DNA of 64,000 bases from Apostichopus japonicus. Its lineage: Eukaryota; Echinodermata; Holothuroidea; Aspidochirotida; Stichopodidae. Within the stretch, counting starts at the first letter, position 1; each line of letters begins with the position of its first letter. Both the position numbers and the translations under genes were made by a program. Positions 24,733 to 60,981 of this stretch are shown piece by piece. The stretch spans positions 2,747,501 through 2,811,500 of the forward strand of contig NC_092570.1 in NCBI RefSeq assembly GCF_037975245.1, in the 5' to 3' direction. The notes below the pieces were generated by a model, which had not been told where the DNA came from, made no database searches, and saw nothing but the letters and a program-made list of their open reading frames with translations.

Positions 24733-25968
24733 ATGTCTTATCAAACTAGTGACCGTGAAGAAACATTTTCAACAACGCAGAGCTTGAAAGAGAATGAAAG
24801 AACATGTCAAACAGACGGAAAGCCTAGCAAGGAGAGCATGAAGGAAAATGGAAGGATACATACAGAAGAGAAGCCACATCATTGTAGCTACTGTGACAAA
24901 GTGTTTGCAAGAAAGGGGGCATTGAAATGTCATGAAAGGACACATACAGGAGAGAAGCCATACCAATGCAGCTATTGTGGCAAACCATTTGCAACATACA
25001 CAGGTTGGAAACAGCATGAAAGAACACATACAGGAGAGAAACCATATCAATGCAGCCGTTGTGGCAACACATTTGCAACATACACAGGTTGGAAACAGCA
25101 TGAAAGTACACATACAGGAGAAAGGCCTTATGAATGTAGCTACTGTGATAGAGCATTTGTTCGTAGTCATGACCTATTGAAACATGTAAGAACACACACG
25201 GGAGAGAAGCCTTATCAATGCAGTTATTGTTATAAAACGTTTACTTTATCTGGAAATGCGAGAATACATGAAAGAACCCATACTGGAGAGAAGTCATATC
25301 AATGCAGCTATTGTGGCAAAGTGTTTTCAGACAAGGCGTCAACAAAACGCCATGAAAGAACACACACAGGAGAGAAGCCATATGAATGCAGCTATTGTGG
25401 TAAAACATTTGCAACATGCACAGGTCGGAAACAGCATGAATGTACACACACAGGAGAGAAGCCTCATGAATGTAGCTATTGTGGTAAAACATTTGCTACA
25501 TACACAAGTCGAAAACGCCATGAAAGGACACATACAGGAGAGAAGCCATATCAATGCAGCTATTGTGATAAAAGGTTTACTCAATCTTTAAATGTGACAA
25601 TACATGAAAGGCAACATACTGGAGAGAAACCATTTGAATGCAGCTACTGTGATAGAGCATTTGCTAGTAATGTTCTTTTGCGAACACACAAGAGAACACA
25701 TACAGGAGAGAAGCCTCATGAATGTAGCTACTGTGATAAAGCATTTTCTAGTAATCATAGTTTAGTAAAGCATATAAGAACTCATACGGGAGAGAAGCCT
25801 TATCAATGCAGCTATTGTGATAAAACATTTACTCAATCTGGACATGCGAGAATACATGAAAGAATACATACTAGAGAAAAACAATATCAATGCAGCTACT
25901 GTGACAAACAATTTGCTATAAAGGGTGGTTTGATACGACATGAAATAATACATAACGTGATAAATTAG
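24733..25968 (+). CDS. C2H2 zinc-finger protein, 13 fingers, single coding exon
   Basis: A 411-aa protein with thirteen C2H2 fingers in register every 28 residues from Cys51 to His407, each of form CSYCxKxF...H...H, joined by TGEKPYQ-type linkers. It is probably a nuclear DNA-binding factor; no KRAB, BTB, SCAN or ZAD domain is visible. Fingers 2 and 3 share ATYTGWKQH and fingers 7 and 8 share a related helix, so the array grew by internal duplication. The N-terminal 50 residues are two decayed fingers: YQTSDREETF and SLKENERT keep the finger spacing but lost both cysteines and the first histidine. I chose the ATG at 24733 because an in-frame TGA lies just upstream (24715-24717). A non-coding 5' exon is possible but not shown. 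The DNA target is unknown. Confidence 0.9.
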   Translation: MSYQTSDREETFSTTQSLKENERTCQTDGKPSKESMKENGRIHTEEKPHHCSYCDKVFARKGALKCHERTHTGEKPYQCSYCGKPFATYTGWKQHERTHTGEKPYQCSRCGNTFATYTGWKQHESTHTGERPYECSYCDRAFVRSHDLLKHVRTHTGEKPYQCSYCYKTFTLSGNARIHERTHTGEKSYQCSYCGKVFSDKASTKRHERTHTGEKPYECSYCGKTFATCTGRKQHECTHTGEKPHECSYCGKTFATYTSRKRHERTHTGEKPYQCSYCDKRFTQSLNVTIHERQHTGEKPFECSYCDRAFASNVLLRTHKRTHTGEKPHECSYCDKAFSSNHSLVKHIRTHTGEKPYQCSYCDKTFTQSGHARIHERIHTREKQYQCSYCDKQFAIKGGLIRHEIIHNVIN

Positions 25969-26150
25969 GAGAGATGATTCATCAATATATATACTGGGAT
26001 AAAGTGTGTCCAACATTTCATAGTATGTATTTGTATGTATGTATATGTATTTGTATGTATGTATGTATGTATTTGTATGTATGTATGTATTTTAGTTACA
26101 TTTTAGATGTATGTATGTATTTTAGATAGTGAGAAACAACATGAAATAAC
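25969..26150 (+). pseudogene. Decayed zinc-finger repeats after the stop codon
   Basis: Beyond the TAG, a shifted frame reads GEMIHQYIYWDKVCPTFHS (from about 25970), aligning with the linker-finger pattern GEKPYQCSYCDK with both Cys codons changed to Tyr and Trp. Near 26129-26170 a second remnant reads KQHEITLNREMSI, matching KxHERTHTGEKPY. A GTAT microsatellite (26024-26120) sits between them. The gene therefore once had a longer finger array. Confidence 0.6.
26024..26120. repeat. GTAT microsatellite
   Basis: Repeated GTAT/GTATTT units downstream of the zinc-finger gene, inserted between two decayed finger remnants. Confidence 0.9.
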
Positions 26151-26399
26151 ACTCAACAGAGAGATGTCTATATGTCTTGTTTCTTTGTTTAAATGTGTTC
26201 ATTGAGCAATCAAGTAGAACACAGTCGACGTTGAGTATTAACACTCAGTGTTATAATTGATTGCGTAACATAGTCATACTGTACAGGACAGATAAAGGAC
26301 GATATGTCCTATAGGACGATATGTTGACTTGCAAAAGGGCATCAAACTTCTGCTATATCCTAACTTACTCTAATTTGATAAATGTCTGATATTTAATTG

Positions 26400-27250
26400 A
26401 ATTAATGTCTCCACCCCGAGAAGCACACTGATTTATCTATAAATGTAGCTGAAATTAATACATATGGTACTTAACATAATCTACAGGTCTAGTAGAGTAA
26501 TAAGTTATCGCTATGTTCCACAATCAATCTCAATAGTGAGCTACCCTGAGGTGGACACCTGGGTTTTAACCCCGAGAAACACCCTGACCGGTAACATAAA
26601 TGTGGCTGGAAGTACCGAAGTAATACATAGGGTAGGCCTACTTAACACAATCTACAAAAAAATAAACAGGTCTGTTAGAGCCAGAGGTTATCGCTATGTT
26701 TTGGAAAAATGTATTAAATTTGGTCAAGAATCGATTTAAAAAAAAATCCAGTCAATTGCGTGAGTGAGCTACCCTGAGGTGGAGCTGAGTTTTAACCCCG
26801 AGATACACCCTAATGGTCCATAAACGTGTGTACATAGGGTACTTATCTACAATAAATAAACAGGTCTATTAGAGTCATAAGTTATCGGTATATAATTCTT
26901 AACTTCGATCGAAAATCGAAACTATAAAATTTCCACACTCGACCGCTTACTGAGCTGCTATCCTGAGCCGGTGGAGCCGAGTTTTAACCTCGAAAACCAT
27001 CCTAATTGTCCATAAACGTGGCTGAAATAAATAAAAAGTGTTTTCAATAGACTCTGGAATAAATACATAGTTTTTTATAGAGTCTTTACCTCTATGTAGA
27101 AAGAAACACTAATTAAGATTTTCATTATATCAAAGTCCATACGAAGCTTCCGTATCGCTTTTATACATTAGGTGGAGCTTATTTTGGTGGGCGCAACTGA
27201 TTTACATGTCATTATCTACCCTGAGGTGGAGAAGTTCAAAGCTGCAACCC
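26400..27250. repeat. Degenerate tandem repeat upstream of SDR A
   Basis: Units of roughly 185-230 bases share GAGCTACCCTGAGGTGGA, TTTTAACCCCGAGAAACACC, CATAAACGTGGCTGAA and ATAAACAGGTCTRTTAGAG. Starts are seen near 26541, 26769 and 26954, with partial units at 26400 and 27219. The unit is not a gene: frames are broken. It lies about 0.6-1.4 kb upstream of the first exon of SDR A. Confidence 0.65.
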
Positions 27251-27847
27251 ATGATGACGTAACATGTCTACATTTGACTTTGTAAACTTTCGGTTCGTAC
27301 GGTGGCCCGGTTAGGACCTATTGAAGTATATGTAAAATGTTTCAAACTCGCTATAGCGATACTAAAGGCGTTAATAACGAGTTTCAAACTTGTTACAAGG
27401 TATAGGGGACTTAAAACTGGTAAACACTAATTCGAATATTTCAGTATAACGAATTTGAAGCGCCATTATGTATACTTCGTCATGTCATTACTGTGCCACC
27501 GCATTCTCGACTTTGACAACGCCTTAATTATGTCTATAGTTCATTCTTGTTCTTATCATAGCTTTTGAGTTCACGAACGAAGGGTGTTATCTGATAGAAG
27601 TAATTAATACATATTAGCTTTCCATAGTGACCCGCTTATGATAGATAAGAAGTGAACCATGACATGGCAATTCTATACAGTATAGCAATACCAAAAATTG
27701 TGTATAGGTGCTAACGGATGATCGCAACAGTATTTAGACTTAACACTCTTGTAGTTATATTCAATGTCTGACGTGACGTGACGTCGCATAAAATATTTTA
27801 GTAAACATAATCAATCTCCAGGAGTAGCATCTGACGAAGAAAAGATT

Positions 27848-34506
<6,659 letters not shown>

Positions 34507-35150
34507 CCAACATATTTTGCGAGTTTTTTGAGAAAAAATCCTGATTTTTTTTTTTGTAGAAAAAAACAAATTCTTTAAGAAAAATTTTGAGATGAAAAAA
34601 TATGTTGATCACATAAATTTTAGTTAGAGTGGATTGGAGTTAATCAATTAAGATCTGTAATTTTGTAAAATTGGGTCTCTAAGAAAGAAGTTGGGCAAGA
34701 GCGCCATCTTTTCTTTCAGCATGGCATTATATTATAGCTCCGTCCAATTCCCATTTTATTTGGAATTTGTCTTTTATTTTGTTTATTACTTGTAACTTAA
34801 CGTCACTATCTTTCTCTTTCTTAAACTGTTGATTATATTCATGTTAGTTTCATTTATATATATGTTAACGCTTTGATGGTACATGAACTCATCATATCCA
34901 GGGCACTAAAGGCATTCGTTTTCATTAGCAGACATGAGAAACTAATACAATGTTTCCTCTGAAGCTGTATTAATACCCATGTCTTGTGTAATGCAATACG
35001 TATATAAAACTGATAAACACTGATAACACTGATAAAGGGGAATTTATTTCTCACCCTTTCCATCAATTAACTTAATATCTCGGATATGAAATAAGAGCAA
35101 AGTTGTGCTTAGTCAGGTAAAATGAGAGAGGTGTGGAAAGGGTATGGAAT

Positions 35151-35185
35151 GGGGGTGGGGTGGGGTTGGGGAGGGGAGGGGAGGG
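35151..35185 (+). other. G-quadruplex-prone tract
   Basis: Seven runs of three to five G separated by one or two bases occur 0.65 kb after the SDR A stop. The pattern meets the usual G4 rule on the plus strand. Function is unknown. Confidence 0.55.
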
Positions 35186-35917
35186 CGGCGAGCGCTTTGA
35201 TATCGATAGCGTGCAGTTGATTTCCTTACGAATTTGAAGGTCGGTGTATTGTTGATACTGACTAGCTATAGCCTTGGTTTTATTGTTTTGAACTTTTGTT
35301 TACTATATGGACCAGCTTTCTTATTCGAACGTTGAACCAGGCCAAATGCATTACATATATTCTTCCCTAGAATAAGATGATAATGCGATTTTACAATTTT
35401 GGAAAACGAAGAAAAATTTTAGCGGTAGTGAGAGAACAGGTTAGCGTGAATCTTTTGGGAAATGAAATTTATTCGATTATGAAATTAAACGCAACCATTT
35501 TTTGTTTATATTTATATTTTTCCAAGACTAGCATGCTGTGGGTTTGGGAGCGTCTCCGAGCTCACTGGTTATATACACATGATACATGTACCACACTGTT
35601 TTATGTGTATCTGCTGTATACCAAGCCATTTGTATTGATACGGTGTATAGCGTTGGTTATTCCATTATTTCCGCGGTATCATTCAATACGACGTTGATTA
35701 CGCAACTACTTTGTCCTGCGTGGATGGTCGTGGTTTCGCAATAGCTAGCTACATATACTATATACGACTATGTGCGTATCATTATAATACTGCTAGGGAA
35801 GCTCTCCTCCCCTTTATCACCTCCGTTAATCCCTATGTAGATAGAGGTTTGGGCTGTACATGGAATATAAACTCCCATGCAAGATAAGTAGATTATAGTA
35901 GTCGATAAACAATCGAT

Positions 35918-36005
35918 TTACACCTGACGACCACTTTTTAGCCTTTGAAAAAGATCCTGCTGGGATCGAAACGTCAGGCCAACTTATTTTTACACAACGA
36001 CCACT
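35918..36005 (+). ncRNA. Degenerate hammerhead-ribozyme-like motif
   Basis: CCTGACG (35923-35929) pairs exactly with CGTCAGG (35972-35978), giving a 7-bp stem III. GATCC (35953-35957) and GGATC (35963-35967) form stem II, followed directly by GAAA (35968-35971). The first core box expected as CTGANGA reads TTGAAAA and the expected U at the cleavage site is A, so it is likely inactive. TTTACACCTGACGACCACT is echoed at 35989-36005 (TTTTACACAACGACCACT), a hint of a dimeric unit as in Penelope-like or retrozyme repeats. Confidence 0.5.
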
Positions 36006-36062
36006 AAAGCTCGCAGTCTGTAGCTATATTTGTTTCTAAGACCGTCAGAGAAGAATCATTAA

Positions 36063-43602
<7,540 letters not shown>

Positions 43603-45581
43603 TACTAAATTTAATATAATATATTTCATGATAATTCATTTCTTAATTAAGTTAACATTTTGCACTAAGTATTCAAGACCTCAACAAATGATAGTGTCAT
43701 AGGCCTACCGGTATACTATCATTTTCGGTGAAAATTTTAAATAACGTACTAAGCTAATTTAATTACCATATTGGCAGGGCATTATATTCCGTCCGCTGCT
43801 GTACATAATTAACGTGTCTCATAATCTTGAAGCGATAAAATGGCCTGCATCACTAGATACCGTAACCGATATGCCGTTACCGATATACGGTTTTAACACA
43901 TTGGATTTATTTGTATGTAGACCATATGATATTCAGCTCATCACAACGAGACCTTTTTCATTCTCGATATGAAAACACATCTGTTATGGAACGTTATGTT
44001 ACCAGGGAGATATTAGAGATGAAGAACCAACGAAATATTGAGCCTTTAAAGTAACAGAATGGAGAGGGCGCTGTACAAGGAGAGAGGACGTTGTATCAGG
44101 AGAAAGGGCTCTGCCTCAAGAGAAAGGGTGCTGTATTATAGAGGGTGCTGTATCAGAAAACAGAGGGCGCTGTATCAGGAGAGAGGGCGTTGGATCAGGA
44201 GAGAGGGCGCTGTATCAGTAAAGAGGGCGTTGTATGAAAGGAGAGCATTCTTTCTCCACCCTCTAACACCTCCCTGATGTTATATGTCCATTGCTAATAT
44301 TAATTGAAGCTGCATTTACTTGTTCCAAAAAAAAAAATACTATGCACTTTTAAGTCGATGTTAGTACGTTCCATTTTTAGAATACAGGATTGAGTCGAAT
44401 GGTTTGTATATTTGGGATACATGTCTGTTACGAATAGAACCAGATGTTTTATGAAAATTATACGAATCTGTTTTTCAATACTTTTGCCTCAAAAATGAAA
44501 AGAAGAAAAAAATGTATTATGAAGGAATATTAAAGCAACGTGTGTGTCTGTGTTATTTTTGTCTTCAATCAATTCAATAACAAAAGTTAACTACAACAGA
44601 GTTTCTCCGACAAATAAAGGGGATGGGTGGAGTGGGGGTGATTGCGACTACTTCATTTTGGAAAATATTCTACCTAGGCAGTGGCAGTAAGTCTATATAT
44701 TGTGAGATGCAATACTTCACGGAAACTGACAATTCTCAGATTTAGTCTATATAATAAGGCCATAAGTTAACAAATTTAATAATATAATGAAGTTGTTGTT
44801 GAACATATGCAATGATCAATGATTTACAACATAGTTAAGTGTATACAAGTAAAACACGTATTCACATACGGGATTGATGAACTATTTGCATGCATGGGGT
44901 AGCAATTATGCTTGTGTAGCGCAACCAGTATAGTCAAATACTATTCAGTTCAAGAAGCTGAGGGATATTCTGATCAATTTACCTTCCTTTCTTCCTGCTG
45001 TAACATTGATCCCCCCCCACCCTCTCCCTCCCTCCAACGGTCCCCTGCATTGCAGCATACACATTAACGTCTATACATGTAGGGCCTACATTGCTTTAAC
45101 AAAAGTCTTTGCAACATCAATAATTGCATTAAAGATCATCAGTTTCCCGCCCGAAACAGAAATGCTAGATTTTTTTTTGTTTTTGTTGGAAAGTATACGT
45201 TCTCATAGTTTGTATACATGTCCTCAGTGTAGATAAACAAAGTTTAGTATACAATAGTAAAATGCTTGTTCACCCCACGGTCAGTAATGTCTTCCAATCG
45301 TCGGTGGTTGTATTATTTGGAGATGTTGGGTCATTAACGACATGACCAAATAATTATCTATAGATTCTCAAATCCAGAAGAAAATACCCTGTTCTTCTCT
45401 CTCTAAGATAGCTTATAGACGGGTTCCCTATCACTCCGACATACCTCCCTCTTCTAAGAATTCGACTGGTAATAATTTATCGTTCAGGAGATGGTTACAG
45501 CGCCAGAGGCCCTTTCCTTACCACTAGCTATGATGACGTCATAATCGTCATGAAAAGGTAAATATAACATCTTCACATATT
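43603..45581. other. Convergent spacer between SDR B and SDR C
   Basis: 3' flanks of both genes. It contains the minisatellite at 44066-44250 and otherwise nothing recognised. AATAAA occurs at about 44614 on the plus strand, about 1 kb after the B stop. Confidence 0.4.
44066..44250. repeat. Minisatellite of 18-24 bp, 3' of SDR B
   Basis: Imperfect units of GAGAGGGCGCTGTATCAG repeat about eight times. The 72-aa ORF at 44059-44277 (repeats of ERALYQERGRxIRR type) is a by-product of the repeat; I do not call it a gene. Confidence 0.85.
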
Positions 45582-57856
<12,275 letters not shown>

Positions 57857-60800
57857 TGTGTAAGTTCTAACAGCTAGTCTCGGACTGTTTCTCCTTTTGG
57901 CGTGGTTGATGTGTAATCTCAGAATGATTGATAATCCTCTTTGCCAATTCATTTTGGCTTTGGGTTTATTTTTGTTTTCACAAATAATGTAGAAATCTAA
58001 AAATAAGTCTCCGTGACCGTCCTTCCACACGAGCCTCCGCCGTTATCGTTTAGCTTATGGTCTACGAGGGTTTGACGAGACGTTAGCTCTGCGCATGTCC
58101 TTATATATGCCAGCATTGTGTCTCTTCGTCGTGGCAAAGGTTCATCTTTAATCTACTTGCCGTAATGTAAATATTACATCATGCACCACATGAAATAGCT
58201 CTATATATTGACATAGCTATCAACTGAAATATTTACATTATTTATTTTATTATTTATTGCTACAGTGGAAATGTCAATAACTCCATGATCAGACTGGTAC
58301 CGTTTATAGAGGCAAGGTGTCTCAATTGTACGTGCGACAAATTTAAACAAACTGAATGCACTTAAAAGTCACCCTGGATTATCCGAGCTACGGCAGTGTT
58401 GTGTTCTCCTTCCCTCCCCTACCTCCCCTCCCCTCTAATCCCCTCCCATCCTCTCCTCTCCTCTCGTTTCCTCTCGTCTCCTCTTTTAAAAACGAGGCTC
58501 TTATTAAAGCGGCTCCATTTCATGATCAACGATCTTTGTTCTTATTTAAAGTAGAGAGTAATTAGGTGCAGATTAAATATATAAAACAGTAATTAAGTAA
58601 TGTCAAGGTCTACCAAGTGCATAAGTTCATTGTAAAGGTACAAACGTATATCTTTCTCTTGTCAATATATTTTGGGAGTAAGGTCCCCTTATCAGTACTG
58701 AGAAAGGGGCCATTAAACATTAGTCTGTATAAATAATTGTGTCACATCAAGTTCAGCTGAACTTTAACGACTTGTTCTGTAACGATTATATAAGAAGGCT
58801 TAATAATATCACAGCAACCATGTAATCACTGTATACTTGTGTATAGTGATGTCATATGTCGTGTGTATACTATAAGCTACTCATATCATGTGGTAAATTT
58901 TGTATAAACATGCAGGAGGTTCCGTTTTGGGGGGGGGGGGGGGTAGAGATTAGGGGTTACTCGGTAGGAGCTGGATTTTGCCCAGTATAAATACACATCA
59001 TGTATAGTGAACATTAATAGTAATAATAATAATAATAATATATTAAATTTATATAGCGCTTAATACAGCGTTTCAATGCGCTTTGGAGACTGGGTTGAAC
59101 ATACTACATTATGACGTAAATGATAAATCAAAACTAAAGTATGAAATGTTTCTCCGAAATCTAATTTACTGCGGTATTGAAGAACCTAGCATGCATAGAC
59201 TCCGGATGTGTGACCTGATTAATTGACTCTGCCTTCGGCTTTGAGTACAACGTTTCTGTATGCTGTCGTAGTGAACGAATCTAACCGTAATAGAAACTTA
59301 CCGACTTTGCGATTCCCGCGTTATAGTCATTGCCGACTTTGCAATCCGCAGCCCCCCTTTGCAATTATGCAAGGATGGTAGAGTGACTCCATGGTTTTCC
59401 CTCTCGGTGAACCATAAAAGAGCTGTTCTCGATGGTAGACAAATCATGAACATAGCTATGTAAACGTTACTGCGGACGTTATAGTGTCCTTTTCGTCGTT
59501 GTTTGCTGCAAGTGGCTGTTGTTATATTCTGCTACGAAAGGATGCTAGCTTCCGACAGGCTGAGGTCGGTACCACACCAAACGCAAACAGCGTGTGGTAA
59601 GAAAATTTACGCAGTGCTCAGAAGTTTTGCAGTAAGTGACTGAGGTAATTTTATGCTAAACAGGTCACAACGGTTCACAATTCATGTACCTTCTCAAACG
59701 TTTACAGGGACTCAAACGTTTACAAGGATAACCTGGATGTCCAAAAATACATTAGGATACTCTGAGAGGGTTGCATGACGTTTTGCAAGAGCGACTTTAT
59801 CCGAAATTATCTTCGGAAGAAAACAAAACGTACGGAATGAGATTAATGTCTTGGCAAGCACAAAAGCTGATATTTATTGTTAATTGCAAATTAATCGGGT
59901 ATTAACATGATGTGTCTATATGTGTAACGCTTTAATGCGGCGTAAACTTGCATTCCAACAAAAATATATATTAATTGGTAACAACCGTACTGCAACTTTT
60001 GTTATTTATCAATGGATACAGGAAACCCTTATTCTTTTCAAAGGATGTAATTCGTAAAGGGAATACTTCGTCTTCAGTAAGGATGACTTTGGGTACAAAA
60101 TTAATTATATGGTATGTTGAAATCCTTTAAAACAATTGAACCGTTATTACTTCAGATTAAGTGGCGTTCAAAATTTTGGGAAAAGTTCTGAGGCTCATCA
60201 ATAGAAGGCACTGGACTACTTAGTCTAACAAAACAGGCCATAAGGTTCTCTGAAGCAATGCAAACGGAATAGCAAAACTAGAAATTTTATCATCTTTACA
60301 ATTCATTAAAAATGTATGTTGAATGCCATCCATAGATAGGGTGGGTGGTAGGTGGGAGGGGCGGATGGGGTGGTGTTGGGGTGTTGCTCATATAAATGAA
60401 GATGTTTTGATCGAATTATTAGAATTTCTAAAACAATTAACATTATAGGCAATCGCTGAGGTGACGACGTCAGCACCAGTTTAGCCTTAAAGGAGCATAC
60501 AGAGGTTCAGCAAATAGTTTAAAGCTGAATATCTAGAATGACTGTCATAGCTACAAAATCACAAATAGCAATTAGTGTGTCTTGGAAAATGACATCTCAA
60601 GACTACTCAAATTCTGACTAAATTCATCCTTTAATTGATTAAGAAGTCATGTCTTTCTCCGAATTGAATTATTTTGGAAGTTAAATTAATATCATCTCAT
60701 CACAGGTTCTCCGACATTAATGGGGTACCTTTGGGAGGCATGAGTGATGCAGGTAACAATCGGGGGGGGGGGGACTTTGCTTAAACAAAATTTCACCTCA

Positions 60801-60981
60801 CATGTAAAAAAGATTAAAAAAATGCTGTAATAGCAAAACAAAAGTGAAAACGCTGTGTGGCGAAGACGACGGACTTTCAGCAGCATGGGTTACAGTTTTG
60901 TGACGTCATAGGTACGTCACTTGTTGCAACTTATCTCGAGTTCGGAACTTCAGTGATATCGATGGTTGTCGTTTTTCTCTT
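57857..60981. other. Spacer between SDR C and SDR D
   Basis: 5' flank of C and 3' flank of D. It contains a C/T-rich tract (58405-58485), a G run near 58928, a SINE tail fragment (59015-59090) and otherwise no recognised feature. No coding exon is supported. Confidence 0.4.
59015..59090 (-). mobile_element. Truncated SINE 3' end
   Basis: On the minus strand, CCAAAGCGCATTGAAACGC, then TTAAGCGCTATATAAA, then a (TTA)n tail. This is the 3' end common to marine-invertebrate tRNA SINEs; the tRNA head is missing. Confidence 0.55.

Larger units (their letters stand above)
34507..36062. other. Spacer between SDR A and SDR B
   Basis: 3' flank of A and 5' flank of B. It contains a G-rich tract at 35151-35185 and a hammerhead-like motif at 35923-35978. 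ORFs such as 35377-35697 have no recognisable homology and lack support. Confidence 0.45.

Noticed and set aside
24769..26016. Several ORFs overlapping the zinc-finger gene on both strands
   Set aside because: They mirror the 84-bp finger periodicity in other frames; only the plus-strand frame encodes C2H2 fingers.
44059..44277. 72-aa Arg/Glu-rich repeat ORF
   Set aside because: Direct translation of a minisatellite whose unit is close to a multiple of three; no homology or start context supports it.
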